Positions 20,464 through 29,386 of a DNA stretch of 64,000 bases are shown piece after piece. The position numbers and the translations under genes were made by a program. Position 1 is the stretch's first letter; every line of letters starts with the position of its first letter. Under the pieces are notes generated by a model. The model had not been told where the DNA came from. It was given only the letters and a program-made list of their open reading frames with translations, and ran no database searches. Where the stretch lies: NCBI RefSeq assembly GCF_019207085.1, contig NZ_JAATOM010000010.1, positions 124,001 through 188,000 of the forward strand. The letters are read 5' to 3'. Origin of the DNA: Variovorax sp. dw_308. Its GTDB lineage: Bacteria > Pseudomonadota > Gammaproteobacteria > Burkholderiales > Burkholderiaceae_C.

Positions 20464-21683
20464 CAGACGACCTGGCCGAGCTTGAAGATGGGCAGGTACA
20501 TCGACACCACGATGCCACCGATGATGACGCCGAGGATCACGATGATGATGGGCTCCATCAGGCTCGAAAGCCCGGCCACCATGTCGTCCACTTCCGATTC
20601 GTAGAAGTCGGCGGCCTTGCCGAGCATGTGGTCGATCGAGCCGGATTCCTCGCCGATGGCGGTCATCTGCAGCACCATCGACGGGAAGATGTTGGCATTG
20701 GTCATTGCCGCAGTCAGGCTGGTGCCGGTCGAGACTTCCTGCTGGATCTTCACCGTGGCATCGGCATACACCGAGTTGCCCGACGCACCACCGACCGAGT
20801 CGAGCGCCTCGACCAGCGGCACGCCGGCTGCGAACATGGTCGCGAGCGTGCGCGTCCAGCGCGCGATGCAGGACTTGTCGATCAGCGTGCCGAAGATCGG
20901 CAGCTTGAGCAGCAAGCGGTCCATGAACTTCTGCACGCGCTCGTTGCGCTTCCAGGCCTGCATGAAGAAATAGAGGCCGCCGCCGATCACGCCGAAGATC
21001 AGCCACCAGTAGGACACGAAGAATTCGCTGATCGCCATCACGATCAACGTGGGCGCAGGCAGGTCGGCGCCGAAGGAGCTGAACACCTGCTTGAAGGCCG
21101 GGATCACGAAGATCATGATCACCGCGACCACCACGAAGGCCACCACGATCACCGAGGTCGGATACATCAGCGCCGACTTGATCTTGGACTTGATCGCCTC
21201 GGTCTTTTCCATGTAGGTGGCCAGGCGGTCGAGCAACTCTTCCAGGATACCGGCCGCCTCACCCGCTTCGACCAGGTTGCAGTACAGGTTGTCGAAGTAC
21301 TTCGGGAACTTGCGGAACGCAGCCGACAGCGAGGTGCCCGTCTCCACGTCGCCGCGGACGTCGTTGAGCAGCTTGGCCACGCTCGGATTTGCATTGCCCC
21401 GGCCGACGATGTCGAAGGCCTGCAGCAGCGGCACGCCGGCCTTCATCATGGTCGCAAGCTGGCGCGTGAAGATCGCAATGTCCTTCGGCTTGATGGACTT
21501 GCCCGAGCGCATCTTGCGCTTCTTGATCTTGGTGGCCAGTACACCCTGGCGCCGCAACGAGGCCTGCACCTGGTTCTCGCCCGATGCGCGCATCTCGCCG
21601 CGCACCTGCTTGCCATTGCGGTCCCGACCTTCCCATTCGAAGATCGTTTCCTTGATGTTCCTGACGGATGTTGCAGTTGCCAT
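20463..21683 (-). CDS. pilC: Type IV pilus inner-membrane platform protein PilC
   Basis: 406 residues with two T2SSF domains, each ending in membrane helices (about residues 173-196, 220-243 and 378-400). The N-terminal FEWEGRDRNGKQVRGE and KIKKRKMRSGKSIKPKDIA segments are characteristic of PilC, which links the PilB/PilT motor ATPases to the growing pilus. It starts 19 bp after the pilB stop and is coupled to pilD. Confidence 0.95.
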   Translation of the reverse strand: MATATSVRNIKETIFEWEGRDRNGKQVRGEMRASGENQVQASLRRQGVLATKIKKRKMRSGKSIKPKDIAIFTRQLATMMKAGVPLLQAFDIVGRGNANPSVAKLLNDVRGDVETGTSLSAAFRKFPKYFDNLYCNLVEAGEAAGILEELLDRLATYMEKTEAIKSKIKSALMYPTSVIVVAFVVVAVIMIFVIPAFKQVFSSFGADLPAPTLIVMAISEFFVSYWWLIFGVIGGGLYFFMQAWKRNERVQKFMDRLLLKLPIFGTLIDKSCIARWTRTLATMFAAGVPLVEALDSVGGASGNSVYADATVKIQQEVSTGTSLTAAMTNANIFPSMVLQMTAIGEESGSIDHMLGKAADFYESEVDDMVAGLSSLMEPIIIVILGVIIGGIVVSMYLPIFKLGQVV

Positions 21684-21702
21684 TCAGTCCTCGTGCGCCG
21701 TG

Positions 21703-23430
21703 TTACTCGTTGGTGACCGCCACCACTTCTTCAAGTGATGTCAGCCCCTGCATGACCTTTTTCAGACCGGACTGGCGCAATGAGCGCACACCCTCGGCCT
21801 CGGCCTGCCTGGCAATGTCCAGGGCACTGCCGTCGCGCAGGATGATTTCCTGGATCTTTTCGCTGATCGGCATCACCTGGTAGATACCGACGCGGCCCTT
21901 GTAGCCACCATTGCAGGCGCTGCAGCCGACCGGGCGGTATGGCTTCCAGGTGCCGTCGACGTCGCGATCCTTGAAGCCGGCATCGATCAGCGCCTTGCGT
22001 GGCACCTCGTGCGCCTCGCGGCACACGGTGCACAGGCGGCGGGCCAGGCGTTGCGCGGTGATCAGGATCACGCTGGACGCGATGTTGAACGGCGCGATGC
22101 CCATGTTGCGCATCCGCGTCAGCGTCGTCGGAGCGTCGTTGGTATGCAGCGTGGACAACACCAGATGGCCGGTTTGCGCGGCCTTGATCGAGATGTCGGC
22201 GGTTTCCAGGTCGCGGATTTCGCCGACCATGATGATGTCCGGATCTTGGCGCAGGAAGGCGCGCAGGGCCGTGGCAAAGGTCAGCCCCGCCTTCTCGTTC
22301 ACATTGACCTGGTTGACGCCGGGCAGGTTGATTTCCGACGGATCTTCCGCGGTCGCGATGTTCACGCCCGGCTTGTTCAGCAGGTTCAGGCAGGTGTAGA
22401 GCGAAACGGTCTTGCCGGAGCCCGTCGGGCCGGTCACCAGCACCATGCCGTAGGGGCGGGCGATGGCCGAGAGCAGGCGTTCCTTCTCGTCGGCGTCGTA
22501 GCCGAGCGCGTCGATGCCGAGGCGGGCGCTGCTCGGGTCCAGAATCCGGATCACGATCTTCTCGCCGAACAGCGTCGGCAAGGTGCTGACCCGGAAGTCG
22601 ATCACGCGGTCCGGGCCGATCTTGAGCTTCATCCGGCCGTCTTGCGGAATACGCTTCTCGGAGATGTCCAGCCGCGAGATCACCTTGATGCGCGAGGCCA
22701 GCTTGTCCTTGATGACGATGGGCGGCGTGGCGATCTCGCGCAATTCGCCGTCGACCCGGAAGCGCACGCGGTACTGGGTCTCGTAGGGCTCGAAGTGGAT
22801 GTCCGATGCGCGCATGCTGAACGCATCGATCAGCATCTTGTGCAGGAAGCGCACCACCGGCGCGTCTTCGACTTCCGCGACCGCCTGCTCGGTGTCGGCG
22901 GCCTCGGTGGCCGCATCGTCGAATTCGAACTCGGCGCCGACGATGTTGTCGATGGTTTCCGCAGCGCTGACCGCGGCGGCCTCGACCATGCGCGAGAGCT
23001 TGTCGTACTCGGCAATGACCCAGTCGACGCCCATCTGCGAGGCGAACTTGATCTTTTCCGCGGCTTGCTGGTCGGATGGATCGGCCGTGGCGACGATGAG
23101 ACGATTGCTCCGCTTGCTCAGCACCACGATGCGGTAGGCCTGGCAAAGCTTGGGGTCGAGCAGGTCCTTTGGCAGGCGCTGCTGGTCGATCGCGTCGAGG
23201 TCCAGCAAGGGCGCGCCGAACGCGTTGGACAGCGTGTGGGCCAAGTCCGCCGCAGACACGGCACCGGTGCCCGTGAGTTCCGCAATGAAGCTCGTTCGGC
23301 TCGATTGCGACTTCTGGTAGATCTCTTCAGCCGTCCTTGCCGCCAGCTTGCCAGCCGATATCAGCGCGCGGGCCAGCCCTGGCAGCGCGATGGGCGGGTT
23401 TTCTTTGGCAAGGGGATCGGCTGCGGCCAT
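21703..23430 (-). CDS. pilB: Type IV pilus assembly ATPase PilB
   Basis: 575-residue extension motor. An N-terminal MshEN/T2SSE-N region (about 1-180) is followed by the hexameric ATPase domain with Walker A GPTGSGKT at residues 334-341, Asp box and Walker B region GEIRD, His-box LSTLHTNDA, and a tetracysteine zinc motif (CTVC ... CSAC) in the C-terminal domain. PilB powers pilin extraction and assembly. No pilA or pilT is in the window, so the pilin is encoded elsewhere. First gene of the pilBCD unit. Confidence 0.96.
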   Translation of the reverse strand: MAAADPLAKENPPIALPGLARALISAGKLAARTAEEIYQKSQSSRTSFIAELTGTGAVSAADLAHTLSNAFGAPLLDLDAIDQQRLPKDLLDPKLCQAYRIVVLSKRSNRLIVATADPSDQQAAEKIKFASQMGVDWVIAEYDKLSRMVEAAAVSAAETIDNIVGAEFEFDDAATEAADTEQAVAEVEDAPVVRFLHKMLIDAFSMRASDIHFEPYETQYRVRFRVDGELREIATPPIVIKDKLASRIKVISRLDISEKRIPQDGRMKLKIGPDRVIDFRVSTLPTLFGEKIVIRILDPSSARLGIDALGYDADEKERLLSAIARPYGMVLVTGPTGSGKTVSLYTCLNLLNKPGVNIATAEDPSEINLPGVNQVNVNEKAGLTFATALRAFLRQDPDIIMVGEIRDLETADISIKAAQTGHLVLSTLHTNDAPTTLTRMRNMGIAPFNIASSVILITAQRLARRLCTVCREAHEVPRKALIDAGFKDRDVDGTWKPYRPVGCSACNGGYKGRVGIYQVMPISEKIQEIILRDGSALDIARQAEAEGVRSLRQSGLKKVMQGLTSLEEVVAVTNE

Positions 23431-23436
23431 TCAACG

Positions 23437-23442
23437 ATTGTA
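23437..23442 (-). promoter_or_regulatory. Putative -10 element placed 6 nt upstream of the pilB start codon
   Basis: Reading the minus strand, TACAAT (23442-23437) is followed by exactly six bases and then the pilB ATG. No Shine-Dalgarno-like sequence is visible between them. If used, transcription would begin at or next to the A of the start codon. A matching arrangement is seen at hemA. Confidence 0.35.
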
Positions 23443-23558
23443 AAAAACGTGAAAAATTGATTCACGATCATCGCTGATCGACCCTATGCTGTAAATCGCA
23501 GCCGTGCAACAGTGGCAACAGTCTGAGAAGCATTTGGCAATTCACAGCCACATGTGGC

Positions 23559-23635
23559 TGGTCGGGGTGAGAGGATTCGAACCTCCGGCCTCTACGTCCC
23601 GAACGTAGCGCTCTACCAGGCTAAGCTACACCCCG
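23559..23635 (-). tRNA. tRNA-Pro (anticodon CGG)
   Basis: 77-nt cloverleaf on the minus strand with encoded CCA (23561-23559). The acceptor stem is CGGGGTG paired with CACCCCG, the D-arm has AGCTTAGCCTGGTAGAGC, the anticodon stem-loop CTACG-TTCGGGA-CGTAG gives anticodon CGG, and the T-loop is TTCGAAT. It lies between pilB and the prenyl synthase gene. Confidence 0.97.
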
Positions 23636-23682
23636 ATTGTTGCGAAAAACAGAGAAACGACCCGCGTAAGACTTTAGGTAAC

Positions 23683-24672
23683 TTAGGTGCGACGCTCAAG
23701 CAACTGAGCCGCCAATTGTAGCAAACCTTGCGAGTACGAATTCGAAGGCAGGCCTCGCAAGGCATCGATGGCGCGTTGTGCCTCTGCTGCTGCTGCTGCG
23801 CGGGTGGCGTCCAGGGCGCCCGTGGCGCGCACGATTGCCACGATGGCGGGTAGCTTCTCGGTGTCGCCGGCTTCGATGGCGTTGCGAATGAGCGTGCTGC
23901 CTTCCGGCGTCGCGCGTTGCATGGCCAGGATCAGCGGCAGCGTGGCCTTGCCTTCGCGCAGGTCGTCGCCGAGGTTCTTGCCGGTTTCGCTGGCGTCGCC
24001 GGCGTAGTCGAGCACGTCGTCGATCACCTGGAATGCGGTGCCCAGCGCCTGCCCGAAGGTGGCGCAGGCTTCCTCCACGGCGGGCGTGCTGCCCGCGAGA
24101 ACGGCCGCCAGGCGGGTGCTGGCCTCGAACAGTTTGGCCGTCTTCGAGCGGATCACGCGCAAATACGCCGCCTCGTCGAGCGTGGCGTCGTGCATGTTCA
24201 TCAATTGCAGGACCTCGCCTTCGGCGATCACGTTGGTCGCTTCGGCCAGGATCTGCATCACTCGCATGTTGTCGGCGTCCAGCATCATCTGGAACGCGCG
24301 CGAGTAGAGGAAGTCGCCAACAAGCACGCTGGCCGGGTTGCCGAATGATTCGTTGGCCGTCGCGCGACCGCGGCGCAGCGTCGACTCGTCGACCACGTCG
24401 TCGTGCAGCAGCGTGGCGGTGTGGATGAACTCGACCACGGCCGCCAAATTGAAGCGCTGCGCACCGCGATAGCCGAGCGCGCCGCTCATCAATAGAAGCA
24501 GCGCCGGGCGCAAGCGCTTGCCGCCCGCCGAGATGATGTAGCGTGAAACCTCGCTGACCAGTGGAACGCCGGTGTCGAGTCGCGTGGCAATCACGCGGTC
24601 GACCTCGCCCATGTCTTCGGCGATCAGGTCAAGTACGGCGTTGGTGGAAGAAGCAGCAGGGGTGACTGACAA
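23683..24672 (-). CDS. ispB: Octaprenyl (polyprenyl) diphosphate synthase
   Basis: Trans-prenyltransferase that makes the ubiquinone side chain. Both aspartate-rich motifs are present: LLHDDVVDES (FARM) and QVIDDVLDYAGD (SARM), plus the GGKRLRP segment. The start is uncertain: no ATG lies at the usual place, so the TTG beginning LSVTPAASS (24672, 329 residues) is chosen as it gives the normal family length; ATG at 24612 would be short, and ATG at 24855 adds a 61-residue leader unlike the family that overlaps the rplU promoter region. Gene position beside rplU-rpmA is conserved in proteobacteria. Confidence 0.88.
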   Translation of the reverse strand: MSVTPAASSTNAVLDLIAEDMGEVDRVIATRLDTGVPLVSEVSRYIISAGGKRLRPALLLLMSGALGYRGAQRFNLAAVVEFIHTATLLHDDVVDESTLRRGRATANESFGNPASVLVGDFLYSRAFQMMLDADNMRVMQILAEATNVIAEGEVLQLMNMHDATLDEAAYLRVIRSKTAKLFEASTRLAAVLAGSTPAVEEACATFGQALGTAFQVIDDVLDYAGDASETGKNLGDDLREGKATLPLILAMQRATPEGSTLIRNAIEAGDTEKLPAIVAIVRATGALDATRAAAAAEAQRAIDALRGLPSNSYSQGLLQLAAQLLERRT

Positions 24673-24812
24673 AGCGAATGCGCCAGGCGCCGGAGAGGGG
24701 TGGTATCTGAAGTCGGCCTGCGGGGGCCGGGTTGGCCGGGGATTATAGGGAGCGCCCCACCCGCCTCCCGTGAGCGCTAAATGCCAGTTAGCGTTGGCTG
24801 ACAATTCCGGGC

Positions 24813-24818
24813 TATAAT
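24813..24818 (+). promoter_or_regulatory. Putative -10 element of the rplU-rpmA promoter
   Basis: A consensus TATAAT lies 65 bp upstream of the rplU ATG. No good -35 hexamer is found at the ideal distance; TTAGCG sits 19 bp upstream. The position between divergent ispB and rplU makes it the best promoter candidate for the ribosomal protein genes. Confidence 0.5.
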
Positions 24819-24883
24819 CTTGGGCTCTGCGGAAATTCGTCCGTGGAGCCATCACCCCTTCACAGGGACAAAGAGGTCATTAC

Positions 24884-25195
24884 ATGTACGCGGTCATAAA
24901 AACCGGCGGCAAGCAGTATCGCGTTGCTTCCGGCGAAAAAATTAAAGTAGAACAGATTGCTGCGGACGTAGGCCAGGAAATCGTGATCGATCAGGTTCTC
25001 GCAGTCGGCAACGGCTCGGACATCAAGATCGGCGCGCCCCTGGTGTCCGGCGCAACGGTGACAGCCACGGTGCTGTCGCACGGCAAGCACGACAAGGTGC
25101 ACATCTTCAAGATGCGCCGTCGCAAGCACTATCAGAAACGTCAAGGCCATCGCCAGCAGTTCACCGAACTGCAAATCGGCGCGATCGCCGGTTAA
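24884..25195 (+). CDS. rplU: 50S ribosomal protein L21
   Basis: 103 residues, full length. The N-terminus MYAVIKTGGKQYRV and the C-terminal KMRRRKHYQKRQGHRQ are L21 signatures; the protein binds 23S rRNA. It is followed 9 bp later by rpmA, the universal L21-L27 pair. Confidence 0.98.
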   Translation: MYAVIKTGGKQYRVASGEKIKVEQIAADVGQEIVIDQVLAVGNGSDIKIGAPLVSGATVTATVLSHGKHDKVHIFKMRRRKHYQKRQGHRQQFTELQIGAIAG

Positions 25196-25204
25196 GGAGC
25201 TGAA

Positions 25205-25465
25205 ATGGCACAGAAAAAAGGCGGCGGCTCAACGCGAAACGGGCGCGATTCCAAGCCCAAGATGCTCGGCGTGAAGGCGTTCGGCGGCGAACTGATCAGC
25301 GCAGGCTCGATCATCGTGCGCCAGCGTGGCACCCAGTTCCACCCCGGCGTGAACGTCGGTTTGGGCAAGGACCACACGCTGTTCGCCCTGGTCGACGGCC
25401 ACGTGTCGTTCGGCCACAAGGGTGCCTTGAACAAGCACACGGTCAACGTGACGCCTGCGGCTTGA
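25205..25465 (+). CDS. rpmA: 50S ribosomal protein L27
   Basis: 86 residues. The MAQKKGGGSTRNGRDSKPK start is the flexible N-terminal tail that reaches towards the peptidyl-transferase centre, followed by the GGELISAGSIIVRQRGT core. Standard length. Followed by a strong intrinsic terminator before obgE. Confidence 0.98.
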   Translation: MAQKKGGGSTRNGRDSKPKMLGVKAFGGELISAGSIIVRQRGTQFHPGVNVGLGKDHTLFALVDGHVSFGHKGALNKHTVNVTPAA

Positions 25466-25491
25466 GCCCAGGTCACTTCGACCCGCTTCGA

Positions 25492-25521
25492 AGCCCCGCT
25501 CGTCGGGGCTTTTTTGTTTTT
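25492..25521 (+). terminator. Rho-independent terminator after rpmA
   Basis: Perfect 7-bp stem AGCCCCG (25492-25498) with CGGGGCT (25504-25510), loop of 5, followed by a T-rich tract TTTTTGTTTTTG. It ends the rplU-rpmA unit, so obgE must have its own promoter or rely on read-through. Confidence 0.9.
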
Positions 25522-25562
25522 GCCCCGGTTGCGGGGCCCTCACTCTGTAGACTGCACATCCC

Positions 25563-26720
25563 ATGAAGTTCGTTGACGAAGCCTTCATCGACATCGCCGC
25601 CGGCGATGGCGGCAACGGCTGCGTGTCGTTCCGCCATGAGAAGTACAAGGAGTTCGGCGGCCCGAACGGCGGCGACGGTGGTCGTGGTGGCCACGTCTTC
25701 GCGGTGGCCGACCCCAATCTCAACACGCTGGTCGACTTTCGCTATTCGCGCCGCCACGATGCCAAGCGCGGTCAGCACGGCATGGGCTCCGACATGTTCG
25801 GCGCGGCGGGCGACGACATCACGCTGAAGATGCCGGTGGGCACGATCATCACCGACGCCGAGACCGGCGAAGTGCTGTACGAGTTGCTGGTGCCGGGCGA
25901 GGTCATCACCATCGCCAAGGGCGGCGACGGCGGCTTCGGCAACATGCGCTTCAAGAGTGCGATCAACCGCGCGCCGCGGCAGAAGACGCCGGGCTGGCCC
26001 GGCGAGAAGAAGAGCCTGAAGCTCGAGCTCAAGGTGCTCGCCGATGTCGGTTTGCTCGGCATGCCCAATGCAGGCAAGTCGACCCTGATCAGCGCCATCT
26101 CGAATGCGCGACCGCGCATCGCAGACTACCCGTTCACGACCCTGCATCCGAACCTGGGCGTGGTCCGGGTGGGGCCGGAGCAAAGCTTCGTGGTGGCGGA
26201 CCTGCCCGGCCTGATCGAAGGCGCATCCGAAGGCGCGGGCCTGGGCCACTTGTTCCTTCGCCACTTGCAGCGCACTCGCTTGCTGCTGCACGTGATCGAC
26301 ATGGCCCCCTTCGACGACAGCATCGACCCCGTGGCGCAGGCCAAGGCGATCGTCGGGGAACTGAAGAAGTACGACGCGGCGCTGTATCAGAAGCCGCGCT
26401 GGCTGGTGCTCAACAAGCTCGACATGGTGCCGGCCGATGAGCGTGCCGCGCTCGTGAAGGACTTCGTCAAGCGGCTGCGCTTCAAGGGACCGGTGTTCGA
26501 AATCTCCGCGCTGACGCGTGAAGGCTGCGAACCCCTGGTCAAGGCGATCTACAAGCATGTGAAGGCCGAGCAGGTTGCCGAGCAGGCGCCGGCGGAAGTC
26601 GATCCGCGCTTTGCGACGGAGCCGCCAGAGCCGGGTCCCGCAGCGTCCGCCCCGCGCGGCGGATCGGGTCGGGCTGGCAAGGCCACGTCGATTTCAGAGC
26701 CGCCGCCCGAATCCGCCTGA
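25563..26720 (+). CDS. obgE: Obg-family GTPase (CgtA), ribosome assembly
   Basis: 385 residues. The glycine-rich Obg fold spans about 1-159 (NGGDGGRGGHV, GGDGGFGNMRF), the G domain has P-loop GMPNAGKST (166-174), switch and G3 DLPGLIEGASEG, G4 NKLD; an acidic/Pro-rich C-terminal tail follows. Obg proteins assist 50S subunit maturation and stress responses. No convincing Shine-Dalgarno precedes the ATG; a -10-like TAGACT lies 9 bp upstream. Conserved position after rpmA. Confidence 0.96.
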   Translation: MKFVDEAFIDIAAGDGGNGCVSFRHEKYKEFGGPNGGDGGRGGHVFAVADPNLNTLVDFRYSRRHDAKRGQHGMGSDMFGAAGDDITLKMPVGTIITDAETGEVLYELLVPGEVITIAKGGDGGFGNMRFKSAINRAPRQKTPGWPGEKKSLKLELKVLADVGLLGMPNAGKSTLISAISNARPRIADYPFTTLHPNLGVVRVGPEQSFVVADLPGLIEGASEGAGLGHLFLRHLQRTRLLLHVIDMAPFDDSIDPVAQAKAIVGELKKYDAALYQKPRWLVLNKLDMVPADERAALVKDFVKRLRFKGPVFEISALTREGCEPLVKAIYKHVKAEQVAEQAPAEVDPRFATEPPEPGPAASAPRGGSGRAGKATSISEPPPESA

Positions 26721-26792
26721 GTTTCTCGCGCCTTTTGCAGCCATCGAGAAGGTGGCTTCCTTCGATTCCAATCCCAGATCGCTCTCTCTGAC

Positions 26793-27935
26793 ATGACCCA
26801 ACGTCCCCGTTCCACAGTCCTGCGTGATGCGCGCCGCATCGTGGTCAAGGTTGGCTCGAGCCTGGTCACCAACGAAGGCCGTGGCCTCGATGAAGGCGCG
26901 ATCGGCGAGTGGTGTCGTCAACTCGCGGCCCTGGTGCGCGATGGCCGCGAAGTCGTGATGGTGTCGAGTGGCGCGATCGCCGAGGGGATGAAGCGCCTCG
27001 GCTGGCGCACTCGCCCGCATGAGGTGCATGAACTGCAGGCGGCGGCTGCCGTCGGGCAGATGGGGCTCGCACAGATGTACGAGACCAAACTGCGCCAGAA
27101 CAACCTGGGCAGCGCGCAAGTCTTGCTGACCCACGCCGACCTGGCGGACCGCGAGCGCTATCTCAATGCGCGCTCGACCCTGGTGACCTTGCTCGCGCAC
27201 GGCGTGGTGCCGGTCATCAACGAGAACGACACGGTGGTCAACGACGAGATCAAGTTCGGCGACAACGACACCTTGGGCGCGCTGGTTGCGAACCTCGTCG
27301 AAGCGGATGCGCTCGTCATCCTGACCGATCAGAAGGGCCTGTACACGGCGGACCCGCGCAAGGATGCCTCGGCCACCTTCGTGCACGAGGCCGTGGCCGG
27401 CGACCCGGCGCTCGAGGCGATGGCGGGCGGCGCCGGTTCCAGCCTGGGGCGCGGCGGCATGATCACCAAGATCCTCGCGGCCAAGCGCGCCGCAGCATCC
27501 GGCGCCTCGACAGTGATTGCCTGGGGCCGCGAGCAGGACGCGCTGCTGCGGCTGGCGGCGGGCGAAGCCATCGGCACCTTGCTGGTCGCGCAGACCGCCA
27601 AGCACCAGGCGCGCAAGCGCTGGATGGCCGATCACCTGCAGATGCGCGGCGCGGTGACAGTGGACAACGGTGCGGCGGCCAAGCTGCGGGCCGAGGGCAA
27701 GAGCCTGTTGCCGATCGGCATGACGGCGGTGGAGGGCGATTTCTCGCGCGGGGACGTGATCGCAGTGCGCGACCCGGCAGGCGCCGAGCTGGCCCGGGGG
27801 CTGGCCAACTATTCGAGCGCCGAAGCGCGGCTGCTGTGCCGCAAGCCCTCCGGTCAGATCGAAAGCCTGCTCGGCTATGTGGCCGAGCCGGAGATGGTGC
27901 ACCGGGACAACATGGTCCTGATGCAGAAGGCATGA
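26793..27935 (+). CDS. proB: Glutamate 5-kinase
   Basis: 380 residues: amino-acid kinase domain (VVKVGSSLVTN at the start, NENDTVVNDEIKFGDND, GRGGMITK) and a C-terminal PUA domain (about 285-375). It phosphorylates glutamate in the first step of proline synthesis and is feedback-inhibited by proline in characterised homologues. proA is not adjacent. Its TGA stop overlaps an ATG of a 17-codon reading frame (see 27932-27997). Confidence 0.97.
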   Translation: MTQRPRSTVLRDARRIVVKVGSSLVTNEGRGLDEGAIGEWCRQLAALVRDGREVVMVSSGAIAEGMKRLGWRTRPHEVHELQAAAAVGQMGLAQMYETKLRQNNLGSAQVLLTHADLADRERYLNARSTLVTLLAHGVVPVINENDTVVNDEIKFGDNDTLGALVANLVEADALVILTDQKGLYTADPRKDASATFVHEAVAGDPALEAMAGGAGSSLGRGGMITKILAAKRAAASGASTVIAWGREQDALLRLAAGEAIGTLLVAQTAKHQARKRWMADHLQMRGAVTVDNGAAAKLRAEGKSLLPIGMTAVEGDFSRGDVIAVRDPAGAELARGLANYSSAEARLLCRKPSGQIESLLGYVAEPEMVHRDNMVLMQKA

Positions 27936-27997
27936 ATCTTCCTGCTGCCGACATCGATCTCGGCGCCCTCGCTGCGGAATCTTGACGCTTCTGCGCC
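27932..27997 (+). repeat. Short sequence after proB related to the secA-argJ gap
   Basis: An ATG overlapping the proB stop (ATGA) opens a 17-codon frame, MNLPAADIDLGALAAES. At base level it matches 11371-11489 at both ends: the TGAATnTTCCTG beginning and GGCGCCCTCGCTnCGGAATCTT. The remaining bases to the convergent CNP1-like gene (28059) contain nothing recognisable. Either a small dispersed repeat or two remnants of a duplicated sequence. Confidence 0.4.
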
Positions 27998-28058
27998 CCC
28001 TCCAGGGATCAAGTCCAGACGGCAAGCCGCATCGACTTGAAAAGGCCGGAAACGTCGC

Positions 28059-28649
28059 CTACTCGACCTCGCGCACGGGCTTGCGCAGCATCTGCACGGT
28101 TTCCTGGACCGACACTTGCGTCCCATGGCCGCGGCAGAGACCCTGGTAGGTCAACTGCCTCACGTAGCCTGACCTGATCTGCCGGTAGGGCTTCCATTCG
28201 GCGTTCACGGTTTCGTCCCACTTGCCGTCATTGAAGCGGGCATAGGTCTTGACCTCCTCCGTGGAGCAGCGAACGCCTTCGTAATACGCGTTGGTGGCGC
28301 CGCCTCGACCGCTGCTCGCGACCACCACGTACCGGACCACGCCATCCTTGGTGATTGCGATGGTTGCCGGATCGATGCTGAACTTGAGTTCCGTGCGTCC
28401 CTGCACGTCGATGGCGATCGCCCGACTCTCCGCAAATGCCGGCGGAGGCGGCACGTCGGTTTCCTTCCACTCCGCATCGCTGGCCGTCACCGTTGGCGGC
28501 GGGGGCGATCCGGCCTGCGCCCAGTCGGGGTTGTCACGGTTGCGTCCGCTGGAGGACGCGCATGCGGCAAGGAAACAGCAGGCGGAAAGGGCGAGCGCAA
28601 GCTCAGCGCTGCGTCGGCAGGAATGGCGCGTTGTGGGGAGAGGACTCAT
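28059..28649 (-). CDS. CNP1-like family lipoprotein
   Basis: 196 residues. The N-terminal signal ends in a lipobox FLAAC with the lipidated Cys30, followed by a Pro-rich linker and a conserved domain (RAIAIDVQGRTELKFSIDP, VRYVVVASS, GATNAYYEGVRC) matching the CNP1-like family of betaproteobacterial envelope proteins, whose function is unknown. The start ATG lies inside the 3' end of rppH (47-nt overlap), so it is probably cotranslated with it. A longer form would lack the signal at its N-terminus. Confidence 0.8.
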   Translation of the reverse strand: MSPLPTTRHSCRRSAELALALSACCFLAACASSSGRNRDNPDWAQAGSPPPPTVTASDAEWKETDVPPPPAFAESRAIAIDVQGRTELKFSIDPATIAITKDGVVRYVVVASSGRGGATNAYYEGVRCSTEEVKTYARFNDGKWDETVNAEWKPYRQIRSGYVRQLTYQGLCRGHGTQVSVQETVQMLRKPVREVE

Positions 28650-29265
28650 CGCTCGCGGAAGAAAGATTGGGGTTCGGATCGAATGTGCCGCCCGGTGGCA
28701 GATCCATGCCGGCGGGTGCGCCCGCATCGAACGGGTGGCGATCGAATTCCCGCCCTCGCACGTTGCTGCGCAAGAAGCGGTTGCGGAAGTCCTGGCGCGG
28801 CAGGTAGCGCGCCAGTTCTGTGAGGGCCATTTCATAGACGCCGCGCTTGAACTCGACGACGACATCGAGCGGCACCCAGTAGTCGTGCCAGCGCCAGGCG
28901 TCGAACTCCGGATGATCCGTCGCCCGAAGGTTGAGATCCCAGTCGTGCCCCGTCAATTGCAGCAAGTACCAGATCTGTTTCTGGCCTTTGTAGTGACCGC
29001 GTGCGTCACGGCGGATGAACCGATCCGGCACCTCGTAGCGCAACCAGTCGCGGGTACGGGCCACGATGCGCACATGCTCCGGCTGAAGGCCCACTTCTTC
29101 ATGCAGCTCGCGGAACATGGCTTGTTCGGGGCTTTCGCCGCGATCAATGCCGCCCTGCGGGAACTGCCAGGAGTGGGTGCGTATGCGCTTGCCCCAAAAA
29201 ACCTGGTTTCTCTGGTTGAGCAGGATGATGCCGACGTTGGGCCTGAAGCCGTCCCGGTCGAGCAT
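28603..29265 (-). CDS. rppH: RNA pyrophosphohydrolase
   Basis: 220 residues. The NUDIX domain (about 1-155) begins MLDRDGFRPNVGIILLN and contains the box as GGIDRGE and RELHEEVGL. RppH removes pyrophosphate from 5'-triphosphate mRNA and starts RNase E-dependent decay. A C-terminal extension of about 60 residues rich in Pro/Asp is longer than in E. coli and is typical of betaproteobacteria. ATG at 29265 chosen over a TTG two codons upstream. Divergent from proS. Confidence 0.94.
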   Translation of the reverse strand: MLDRDGFRPNVGIILLNQRNQVFWGKRIRTHSWQFPQGGIDRGESPEQAMFRELHEEVGLQPEHVRIVARTRDWLRYEVPDRFIRRDARGHYKGQKQIWYLLQLTGHDWDLNLRATDHPEFDAWRWHDYWVPLDVVVEFKRGVYEMALTELARYLPRQDFRNRFLRSNVRGREFDRHPFDAGAPAGMDLPPGGTFDPNPNLSSASDESSPHNAPFLPTQR

Positions 29266-29386
29266 AATCAAACCCCAAATTTCTATGAACTGAGTCGATT
29301 ATGCACGCCGTGTTACGCACGGCAAGCGACCGGTTCGAAGGCCTTGCTGGCCCTTCATCACTCCTTACCAGTTCCTGACACGCAAG

